Below are positions 17,644 through 25,046 of a DNA stretch of 64,000 bases, piece by piece. Within the stretch, counting starts at the first letter, position 1, and each line of letters opens with the position of its first letter. The notes below the pieces were generated by a model. The model was not told where the DNA came from. It saw nothing but the letters and a program-made list of their open reading frames with translations, and searched no databases. Source of the DNA: Bacteroidia bacterium (GTDB lineage: Bacteria > Bacteroidota > Bacteroidia > Flavobacteriales > Flavobacteriaceae); the NCBI GenBank assembly GCA_030430385.1, contig JAUIFO010000005.1, positions 1-64,000 of the forward strand. Direction: 5' to 3'. The translations under genes and the position numbers were made by a program.

Positions 17644-18966
17644 ATGAACATCACAAGAGAAAACATCGATGCATTAAATGCAGTAGTTAAAGTAGATATC
17701 GCTAAAGAAGATTATAGTGATAAAGTTGAAAAAATACTAAGTGATTACCGTAAGTCTGCAAACATTCCTGGTTTTAGAAAAGGTCATGTGCCAATGGGAA
17801 TGGTAAAGAAGCAATATGGTAAAGCAGTATTGGTTGATGAGGTAAACAAATTGTTGCAAGAAGCACTTGGTAAGTATCTTACTGAAGAGAAACTAGATGT
17901 TCTAGGAAATCCATTACCTAAACCTCAAGACGATTTAGATTGGGATGCTGATGCGTTTTCGTTTGAATTTGAATTAGGATTAGCACCTGAGTTTGAGGTG
18001 AACCTAAAAAACAAAAAAGCCATCACGCACTACAACATTATTGCCGACAAAAAAATGATCGACAATCAAGTAGAGCATATCAGAAAGCAGTATGGTAAGA
18101 TCATTTCTCAAGACACTGTCGCTAAAGATTCTGAAATCACTGGTGAATTTGTAAATGAGGATAAAGGCATCAACAATTCTACGATGATTACTTTAGATAA
18201 GTTCAAAGGAAAGTCAACAGAGAAATTATTTGTAGGTGCTAAAGTTGGTGATGTCATTACTTTAAAAACTAAAGGCTTGTTTAAAGACGATCATGATTTA
18301 ATGACGTTTTTAAAAGTATCACATGACGATGCTCATGGATTAGATGTTGAGGTTAACTTCACTATCACAGAGATCAATACTAGAGAATTAGCCGATTTAG
18401 ATCAGGAACTTTTCGATAAATTATTTGGAAAAGGTGTTGTGACTTCAGTAACTGAATTAAAAGATAAAATTAAGGTAGATTCTGAAAAGCAATTCACACA
18501 ACAAGGTGACCAAAAGTTATTGAACGATGTTACAGAATACTTGATTGATAATACTAAGTTTGATCTTCCAGCTGAATTTTTACAAAAATGGATGCAAACT
18601 GCAGGTGAAGAAGCTTTAGATGCAGATCAAGCTAAGGAAGAATACGAAAAGTCTGAAAAAAGTATGCGTTACCAATTAATTGAAGGAAAATTAATTGAAA
18701 AGTATGACCTTCAAGTTAAGTTTGAAGATCTTCAAGCACATGCCAAAGAGATGATCAAAGCACAAATGGCGCAATTTGGACAAATGAATCCTTCAGATGA
18801 AGAGTTAGATGGTATAGCATCTAGAGTATTGTCTAATAAAGATGAGGTGAAACGACTTTCAGAACAATTAATGAGTCAGAAATTGTTAAACCTTTACAAA
18901 TCTGAAGCGAATCTTAAGATAAAAGAGATCACTTACGACGATTTTGTAAAAGAGTTTTATAGCTAA
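17644..18966 (+). CDS. tig: Trigger factor
   Basis: 440 residues; the ribosome-associated chaperone. The ribosome-docking signature GFRKGHVP is at 43-50 in the N-terminal domain. The middle, where other phyla have an FKBP-type isomerase domain, is divergent, as is usual in this phylum. The C-terminal helical arms follow (about 265-440). Its own promoter precedes it; clpP and clpX follow on the same strand, the common tig-clpP-clpX order. Confidence 0.95.
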   Translation: MNITRENIDALNAVVKVDIAKEDYSDKVEKILSDYRKSANIPGFRKGHVPMGMVKKQYGKAVLVDEVNKLLQEALGKYLTEEKLDVLGNPLPKPQDDLDWDADAFSFEFELGLAPEFEVNLKNKKAITHYNIIADKKMIDNQVEHIRKQYGKIISQDTVAKDSEITGEFVNEDKGINNSTMITLDKFKGKSTEKLFVGAKVGDVITLKTKGLFKDDHDLMTFLKVSHDDAHGLDVEVNFTITEINTRELADLDQELFDKLFGKGVVTSVTELKDKIKVDSEKQFTQQGDQKLLNDVTEYLIDNTKFDLPAEFLQKWMQTAGEEALDADQAKEEYEKSEKSMRYQLIEGKLIEKYDLQVKFEDLQAHAKEMIKAQMAQFGQMNPSDEELDGIASRVLSNKDEVKRLSEQLMSQKLLNLYKSEANLKIKEITYDDFVKEFYS

Positions 18967-18996
18967 TCTGTAACGGGTTTTTACAAAAGCCAAATC

Positions 18997-19032
18997 AATG
19001 TTAATGCCTGCCTCAAAAAAGGTGTTAGCATT
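18997..19032 (+). terminator. Weak hairpin after tig
   Basis: A 12-bp stem containing three G-U pairs (18997-19008 with 19021-19032) is followed by a short T-rich stretch. It may be a weak terminator or processing site. Confidence 0.35.
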
Positions 19033-19074
19033 TTCTTTAAATTAAAAGAATACAATTTATAATTAGTATATTTG

Positions 19075-19105
19075 AGCGTAGAACGTAATAGTTTTACGCT
19101 TTTTT
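19075..19105 (+). terminator. Terminator-like hairpin upstream of clpP
   Basis: AGCGTAGAAC (19075-19084) pairs with GTTTTACGCT (19091-19100; one G-U), followed by five T. A TATATTTG promoter-like box (19067-19074) abuts its 5' side, and the clpP ATG is at 19136. It could terminate tig read-through or act as a leader hairpin for clpP. Confidence 0.55.
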
Positions 19106-19135
19106 GTTTCACAATAAATTATTTCAAAATACTAT

Positions 19136-19810
19136 ATGGATTACGGAAAAGAATTTGAAAAATTCGCAATAAAAGATCAAGGTATTAGTAGTACGTATTA
19201 CAATAAAATTATAAGCAGTATGTATCCAACTGCGTTAACACCTAATATTATTGAAGAACGTCAGATGAATATCGCTATCTTTGATGTGTTCTCACGACTT
19301 ATGATGGATCGAATCATATTTATGGGAACTGCTATTAATGATCAAGTCGCTAATATTATTCAGGCACAGTTACTGTTTTTAGAAAGTACAGATGCTTCAA
19401 AAGATATTCAAATCTATATCAATTCTCCTGGTGGTAGTGTATATGCTGGATTAGGAATTTACGATACCATGCAATTGATAAAGCCAGATGTAGCAACAAT
19501 TTGTACAGGAATGGCGGCGTCTATGGGAGCTGTTTTGCTTTGCGCTGGAGAAAAAGGAAAACGTAGTGGTTTAACACATTCACGTGTGATGATTCATCAA
19601 CCTTTAGGAGGTGCGCAAGGTCAAGCAAGTGATATCGAAATTACAGCAAGAGAAATATTAACACTCAAAGAAGAGTTATATAAAATAATTAGTAAGCATT
19701 CAGGTCAAGATTATGACAAAATCTATGAAGATAGTGATCGGGATTATTGGATGAAAGCTGACAAAGCTAAAGAATATGGAATGATAGACGAAGTGCTATC
19801 AAGAGGATAA
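19136..19810 (+). CDS. clpP: ATP-dependent Clp protease proteolytic subunit
   Basis: 224 residues. The catalytic triad is complete: Ser129 in TGMAASMGA, His154 in RVMIHQP and Asp203 in DRDYWM. The N-terminal ~27 residues before [13 protein letters not shown] are a propeptide-like extension. It assembles into the double-heptamer barrel that degrades substrates fed by ClpX, encoded 57 bases downstream. Confidence 0.97.
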   Translation: MDYGKEFEKFAIKDQGISSTYYNKIISSMYPTALTPNIIEERQMNIAIFDVFSRLMMDRIIFMGTAINDQVANIIQAQLLFLESTDASKDIQIYINSPGGSVYAGLGIYDTMQLIKPDVATICTGMAASMGAVLLCAGEKGKRSGLTHSRVMIHQPLGGAQGQASDIEITAREILTLKEELYKIISKHSGQDYDKIYEDSDRDYWMKADKAKEYGMIDEVLSRG

Positions 19811-19867
19811 TTATGATAGAGGATTGAAAGCAGAAATGTTTTTAATATTCTATGTTTAACTAGAAAC

Positions 19868-21100
19868 ATGGCAAAGGAAGAATTAGAATGTTCGTTTTGT
19901 GGTAGGAAGAAGCCAGAAACCAATTTATTAATTGCTGGACTTGATGCGCATATTTGTGATCGCTGTATCGAGCAAGCACATGGTATTGTTTTAGAAGAGT
20001 CTAAGCAATCAGATAATGCAGAGTTGTCTTCAGAGTTAATGCTCAGAAAACCACTTCAAATCAAGGACTTCTTAGACGAATATATCATTGGTCAGGAATA
20101 CACCAAAAAAGTGATGTCTGTTGCTGTTTACAATCATTATAAACGTTTATTACAGCCACCAAGTGATGATGATATTGAAATTCAAAAAAGCAATATCATT
20201 ATGGTTGGTCAAACAGGTACAGGTAAAACATTAATGGCTAAAACTGTCGCTAGAATGTTGAATGTGCCTTTGGCAATTGTCGATGCAACTGTACTTACTG
20301 AAGCGGGTTATGTTGGTGAAGATGTTGAAAGTATCCTAACGCGTTTACTTCAGGCTGCTGATTACAGTCTTGAAAAAGCCGAAAAAGGGATTGTCTTCAT
20401 TGATGAGATTGATAAAATTGCAAGAAAAAGCGATAACCCATCCATTACAAGAGATGTGTCTGGTGAAGGTGTACAACAGGCTTTACTAAAACTTTTAGAA
20501 GGCACAACAGTAAACGTACCACCAAAAGGCGGACGAAAACATCCAGATCAAAAATTTATTGAGGTCAATACTGAAAACATCTTGTTTATTGCTGGTGGTG
20601 CTTTTGATGGCATAGAAACAAAAATATCAAAGCGATTAAATCTAGCAGCTATTGGTTATAAAGCAGCTCACGAAGGTGAACAATTAGATACTGGAAATTT
20701 ATTACAATATATCATACCAAAAGATTTAAAGGATTTTGGATTGATTCCTGAGATAATTGGAAGATTACCTGTATTAACCTACATGGATCCTCTAGATGCT
20801 AACACCTTAAGAGCTATATTAACGGAACCTAAAAATGCGATCATTAAGCAATACAAAAAATTGTTTGCTATGGATGATATCGAATTTTCCATTACAGATG
20901 GCGCTTTAGATTTTATTGTCAACAAAGCCATTGAATACAGGTTGGGTGCTAGAGGACTGCGTTCGTTATGCGAAGAAATCCTCACAGATGCCATGTTTGA
21001 GCTGCCAAGTGGTGATGAAAAGAAATTAAATGTTACTAAGGCTTACGCTGAAAGTAAATTGGAAAAGACTAAGCTTAAGAAACTCAAGGCTGTTTCTTAA
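19868..21100 (+). CDS. clpX: ATP-dependent Clp protease ATPase subunit ClpX
   Basis: 410 residues. The N-terminal zinc-binding domain has four cysteines (Cys8, 11, 30, 33). The AAA+ module has Walker A GQTGTGKT near 114-121, Walker B IVFIDEID near 175-182 and the sensor/arginine region [15 protein letters not shown] near 355-368. It is an unfoldase for ClpP and follows clpP directly; transcription ends at the hairpin at 21126. Confidence 0.97.
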   Translation: MAKEELECSFCGRKKPETNLLIAGLDAHICDRCIEQAHGIVLEESKQSDNAELSSELMLRKPLQIKDFLDEYIIGQEYTKKVMSVAVYNHYKRLLQPPSDDDIEIQKSNIIMVGQTGTGKTLMAKTVARMLNVPLAIVDATVLTEAGYVGEDVESILTRLLQAADYSLEKAEKGIVFIDEIDKIARKSDNPSITRDVSGEGVQQALLKLLEGTTVNVPPKGGRKHPDQKFIEVNTENILFIAGGAFDGIETKISKRLNLAAIGYKAAHEGEQLDTGNLLQYIIPKDLKDFGLIPEIIGRLPVLTYMDPLDANTLRAILTEPKNAIIKQYKKLFAMDDIEFSITDGALDFIVNKAIEYRLGARGLRSLCEEILTDAMFELPSGDEKKLNVTKAYAESKLEKTKLKKLKAVS

Positions 21101-21125
21101 AAATAGCAACGTCATATAAAAAAAT

Positions 21126-21168
21126 AAAACCACTGGTCACTGAGGTTCTCGAAGTGCAAGTGGTTTTT
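21126..21168 (+). terminator. clpX terminator with repeat-derived loop
   Basis: AAAACCACT (21126-21134) pairs with AGTGGTTTT (21159-21167) and T's follow. The 24-base loop is almost exactly a copy of the GGTCACTGAG-type repeat described separately. Confidence 0.75.
21135..21157 (+). repeat. GGTCACTGAG-type intergenic repeat, copy 1
   Basis: Begins GGTCACTGAGGTTCTCGAAG. An inverted, slightly different copy lies at 61495-61514 and an eroded one at 31528-31543. I recognise this as a short dispersed repeat often seen between flavobacterial genes; its function is not known. Confidence 0.6.
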
Positions 21169-21403
21169 ATTTATGTGGATTTAAAAATTAATATTGCTAA
21201 ACAATATTTTTAGCTTCTTTTGAAGCGCTTTTTTCTTTGTTTTACTTCGTAAATATAGATGCAAATATTTGGTATTTAAAACCGCTTTTTTGTGTTTTGG
21301 ATAAAGCGAATTAAATACTCGTTATGTGGTAAAATCCTGATGCTTTTCGTCGGATAAATTTGAATCAGCTTGCAGTTGGTCGATTTACAGTTTTGAAATT
21401 GAG
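21169..21403. other. Non-coding gap between clpX and the GH3-like gene
   Basis: AT-rich and with no credible reading frame. It holds two small hairpins, AATATTG/CAATATT (21188-21206) and GCTTC/GAAGC (about 21211-21224), that could terminate the minus-strand GH3-like gene. Nothing else is apparent. Confidence 0.5.
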
Positions 21404-22936
21404 CTATCCTAATGAGGTTTCGCTGGTATTGAGTTGTAATAATTCATCAATATAATCACGGCTATTTGATAGTCTCGGAATTTTATGCTGACCACCAAGT
21501 TTATTGTGCTGTTTCAACCAATCGTAAAATAAGCGTTCACGAGCAATATGAACCTTCGGCATATTTAAGGTCATATTATTAAAACGTTTGGCTTCATAAT
21601 CTGAATTCAAAGATTGTAGTGCTGTATCAAGTTGTGTGTTAAACTCATTCAGGTTTTGAGGCGGACGTTTAAACTCAATTAACCATTCATGCGCACCTTT
21701 TTCTTTGCCTTGCATAAAAATAGGAGCAGCAGTATAATCTATAATTTCAGCATTACAGGACTTGCAAACCTTGCGTAAAGCATCTTCAGCATTTTCAATA
21801 ATCAATTCCTCTCCAAAAGCATTAATGTGATGTTTGGTCCTGCCTGATACTTTGATACGATAGGGATTCACTGAAGTAAATCGAACTGTGTCTCCAATTT
21901 TATAGCGCCATAATCCTGCATTAGTCGTTATAATTACAGCATAATTAACACCAATTTCAACTTCGCTTAGCGGAATGACTTTTTGATCTGAAGTACCATA
22001 GGTTTGCATTGGAATAAATTCGTAGAAGATGCCGTAATCCAACATCAATAATAATTCACTACTACTATTTTGATCTTGAATGGCAAAAAATCCTTCTGAA
22101 GCATTATAGATTTCATAATACCTGAAATCACTTTTAGGTAAGATCGCTTTGTATTGATCTGCGTAAGGGACAAAGCTTACACCGCCATGAAAATAAACTT
22201 CTAAATTAGGCCAGATCTCAAAAAGATTCCCTTTTCCTGTGGTTTCTAAAACATTATTCAGTAATACCAACATCCAAGATGGAACTCCAGCCAAGCTTGT
22301 AACATTTTCATTAATGGTTTCATCTACAATGGCTTGCAGTTTGGTTTCCCAATCACTCATTAGCGATACACGACTACTTGGTGTACTACTAAATTCTGCC
22401 CAAAAAGGCATGTTGTCAATTAGTATGGCAGATAAATCTCCAAAAACAGTTCCGTTTTCTTTGTATAACTCCTTGCTTCCGCCAAGTCTTAAACTCTTCC
22501 CAGTGAATAATTGTGCATCTTCATTGTTGTTGAGGTATAGACATAAAAGATCTTTACTCGCTGCATAATGACAATCTTCCAATGATTCTTCGCTTACAGG
22601 AATAAATTTGCTCTTTGCATTGGTGGTTCCACTAGATTTTGCAAACCATCTAATCGGACTAGGCCAAAATATGTTGGTTTCACCTTGACGAGATCGTTCA
22701 ATCACATCTTGATAATCTTCATAAGTCGATATTGGAATACGTTCAGCAAAGGTTTTATAGGAGTTGATAGATTCAAATGCATAGGTTTTTCCAAATTCAG
22801 TATCCTTAGCTTTTGATAAAAGTTGGAATAGCAATTCGTTTTGCACTTCATTTGGGTATTTTAAAAAGAGTTCGATTTGATGAAACCGCTTTTTTAAAAA
22901 CCATGATGCTATTGAATTTACTAATGGAATCGGCAT
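21404..22936 (-). CDS. GH3 auxin-responsive promoter family protein (acyl-AMP ligase fold)
   Basis: 510 residues, the length of bacterial GH3-family proteins. Visible blocks are the early FAKSSGTTNAKSKFIPVS (adenylate-forming P-loop-like segment, near 103-120), YNASEGFFAIQ (near 284-294) and GLWRYKIGDTVRF (near 345-357), ending in a C-terminal cap. By family it would be an ATP-dependent amide synthetase or ligase. The bacterial substrate is unknown; a plant-hormone role should not be assumed. It is divergent from the DUF2797 gene across 43 bases. Confidence 0.88.
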   Translation of the reverse strand: MPIPLVNSIASWFLKKRFHQIELFLKYPNEVQNELLFQLLSKAKDTEFGKTYAFESINSYKTFAERIPISTYEDYQDVIERSRQGETNIFWPSPIRWFAKSSGTTNAKSKFIPVSEESLEDCHYAASKDLLCLYLNNNEDAQLFTGKSLRLGGSKELYKENGTVFGDLSAILIDNMPFWAEFSSTPSSRVSLMSDWETKLQAIVDETINENVTSLAGVPSWMLVLLNNVLETTGKGNLFEIWPNLEVYFHGGVSFVPYADQYKAILPKSDFRYYEIYNASEGFFAIQDQNSSSELLLMLDYGIFYEFIPMQTYGTSDQKVIPLSEVEIGVNYAVIITTNAGLWRYKIGDTVRFTSVNPYRIKVSGRTKHHINAFGEELIIENAEDALRKVCKSCNAEIIDYTAAPIFMQGKEKGAHEWLIEFKRPPQNLNEFNTQLDTALQSLNSDYEAKRFNNMTLNMPKVHIARERLFYDWLKQHNKLGGQHKIPRLSNSRDYIDELLQLNTSETSLG

Positions 22937-22979
22937 TTTTATAGTATCTTTATGTTCTAAAAATAATACTTTTTTTAAT

Positions 22980-23774
22980 ATGTTTTATCAAGGTGTTTTA
23001 ACAAAAATGGAAACTGAATTCGCACAACCTATTCAGTATTATTTGGTGCTTGAGAATGACTTCCTGAATATGAACCAATTACTTGATAAGACCCTAACAC
23101 TTGAGTTTGTAAAATACCAATGTTTAAAATGTGGTTTAGACAAACCTATTTACAGACAAGGCTTTTGTAAAGAAGATTTTTTTGATATTCCTCAGGCTGG
23201 CGATTGGATCATGCGTCCTGAATTAAGTACGGCACATTTAGGAAAAGAAGATCGTGATCTAGCTTATGAGAAAAAGGTACAGTTGCAACCGCATATTGTG
23301 TATTTGGCTAATTCAAGTAATGTTAAAGTAGGTGTTACCAGAAAAAGTCAGGTGCCAACACGTTGGATCGATCAAGGTGCGCATGAAGCTATTGAAATTG
23401 TAGAAGTACCTAATCGCTATTTGGCTGGAATTACTGAAGTGGCCTTAAAAGATCACGTAGCAGATAAAACCAATTGGCGAAAGATGCTCAAGAATGATAA
23501 TGAAGATGAAGATCTTGTAGCTTGGCGTGAACGTTTAAAATCTTACATACCTGATGAGGCTAAAGATTATTTTATTGCGTCTAATTCTGAAACAAATTTA
23601 GAGTTTCCTGTCTTGAAATATCCTGAAAAGCCCAAGAGCTTAAATATTATAAAAGCACAATCTTATACTGGAACATTAGTTGGTGTTAAAGGACAATACC
23701 TCATTTTTGAAGATGAAACCGTTTTTAATATTAGAAGTAATGAAGGGTTGGTTCTCAAGTTCACAATACATTAA
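22980..23774 (+). CDS. DUF2797 family protein
   Basis: 264 residues, no signal peptide. The N-terminal part has Cys48-x2-Cys51 and Cys63 (CLKCG...GFC), probably a zinc site. The central segment HIVYLANSSNVKVGVTR...RWIDQGA (about 104-138) resembles the core of GIY-YIG-type nuclease folds; that is my inference from the motif. A beta-rich C-terminal domain ends the protein. The start at 22980 fits the N-terminal pattern FYQGVLTKM of the family. Function unknown. Confidence 0.8.
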   Translation: MFYQGVLTKMETEFAQPIQYYLVLENDFLNMNQLLDKTLTLEFVKYQCLKCGLDKPIYRQGFCKEDFFDIPQAGDWIMRPELSTAHLGKEDRDLAYEKKVQLQPHIVYLANSSNVKVGVTRKSQVPTRWIDQGAHEAIEIVEVPNRYLAGITEVALKDHVADKTNWRKMLKNDNEDEDLVAWRERLKSYIPDEAKDYFIASNSETNLEFPVLKYPEKPKSLNIIKAQSYTGTLVGVKGQYLIFEDETVFNIRSNEGLVLKFTIH

Positions 23775-23777
23775 ATA

Positions 23778-23805
23778 AAAAAGCACACTGTATAGTGTGC
23801 TTTTT
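23778..23805. terminator. Bidirectional terminator between DUF2797 and rpsU
   Basis: A 12-bp perfect stem (23778-23789 with 23794-23805), 4-base loop, and A/T runs on both sides lie between convergent genes. Confidence 0.9.
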
Positions 23806-23826
23806 AAATTGTAATCATAAAGAGTC

Positions 23827-24021
23827 TTATATGTCAGCTTGGTCTTTTAAGCCTTGTATGTAAGATGCTTTTTGAATTTCTCTTCTTCTTTTTACAGATG
23901 GTTTAGTGAAAAACTGATTTTCTCGAATGTTTTGCATCGTTTTCACATTTCTATGTTTTCTCTTGTAACGCTTTAAAGCGCGTTCGATACTTTCGCCTTC
24001 TTTTACTAATATCTTAATCAT
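23827..24021 (-). CDS. rpsU: 30S ribosomal protein S21
   Basis: 64 residues, strongly basic, with the S21 start KILVKEGESIERALKRYKRK and a central block of positive charge. It binds 16S rRNA near the anti-Shine-Dalgarno end. It follows rpoD by 27 bases on the same strand, so the two are likely co-transcribed, and it ends at the strong terminator. Confidence 0.95.
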   Translation of the reverse strand: MIKILVKEGESIERALKRYKRKHRNVKTMQNIRENQFFTKPSVKRRREIQKASYIQGLKDQADI

Positions 24022-24048
24022 ATAGTGTTATTATTGTGGTTAGTTATG

Positions 24049-24912
24049 TTATCCTAAATAGGTTTTTAAAATTTTATTTTTTGAATCCTGACGTAAACGT
24101 CTAATTCCTTTTTCTCTAATTTGTCTAACACGCTCTCGAGTTAAATCAAAGGTTGCTCCAATTTCGTCTAAAGTCATTGGAGGCTCATTGCTTAGTCCAA
24201 AATTCAAACGAATTACATCGCTTTCCTTTTGAGATAAAGTATCTAAAGCTCGATTAATTTCAAGACTTAACGATTCTTTCATAAGCGCCATATCTGGATT
24301 AGGAGATTCTCCTGATTTTACGACATCGTATAAGCTAGAGGTTTCACCTTCTTTAAGAGGTGCATCCATAGATAAATGTCTTCCAGAGTTTTTTATCGAT
24401 TGTTTCACTTCAGAAACAGTCATATCTAATTCCTGTGCAATTTCTTCAGCACTAGGAGGTCGTTGATGCGCTTGCTCTAAATGTGAGAACGTTTTATTGA
24501 TTTTATTAATCGAACCAATTTTGTTCAAAGGTAATCTAACTATTCGAGATTGTTCTGCTAAAGCTTGTAAAATTGCTTGTCTAATCCACCAAACAGCATA
24601 AGAAATAAATTTAAATCCTCTGGTTTCATCAAAACGCTTTGCAGCTTTTACTAATCCAGCATTACCTTCATTTATTAAATCAGGTAAGGTTAAACCTTGA
24701 TTTTGGTATTGCTTAGCAACTGAAACTACGAAACGTAAGTTAGCCGTTGTGAGCTTATCTAATGCAGCCTGATCGCCTTCTCTTATGCGTTGAGCTAACT
24801 CAACTTCTTCCTCAGCAGTAATCATTGGTAATTTGCTGATGTCTTGTAGGTATTTATCTAGTGATTTAGATTCGCGGTTGGTAACTTGTTTGGTAATCTT
24901 TAATTGCCTCAT
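24049..24912 (-). CDS. rpoD: Primary sigma factor (RpoD/SigA, short Bacteroidota type)
   Basis: 287 residues, the size of the Bacteroidota primary sigma factor, which lacks region 1.1 and most of the non-conserved region. Region 1.2 begins [13 protein letters not shown], region 2 contains [20 protein letters not shown] and [11 protein letters not shown], region 3 follows (about 120-200) and region 4 ends with [18 protein letters not shown]. It recognises the TTG/TAnnTTTG promoters noted in this window. Confidence 0.96.
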   Translation of the reverse strand: MRQLKITKQVTNRESKSLDKYLQDISKLPMITAEEEVELAQRIREGDQAALDKLTTANLRFVVSVAKQYQNQGLTLPDLINEGNAGLVKAAKRFDETRGFKFISYAVWWIRQAILQALAEQSRIVRLPLNKIGSINKINKTFSHLEQAHQRPPSAEEIAQELDMTVSEVKQSIKNSGRHLSMDAPLKEGETSSLYDVVKSGESPNPDMALMKESLSLEINRALDTLSQKESDVIRLNFGLSNEPPMTLDEIGATFDLTRERVRQIREKGIRRLRQDSKNKILKTYLG

Positions 24913-25046
24913 GTAGAAATTTTAAAAGTTCGCAACCCTCAATGTAACTTTTAAATCGAGAAAAGCAAATAATTGAGCACTTTTTATAGAATTAAACTTA
25001 AAATCCTACTTTTTTTAACTTTTTATAAAGATTTTGATGAGCGTAA

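Noticed and set aside
21188..21224. Possible small RNA in the clpX/GH3 gap
   Set aside because: Two small hairpins exist but no convincing promoter was found; they fit terminators of the GH3-like gene better.
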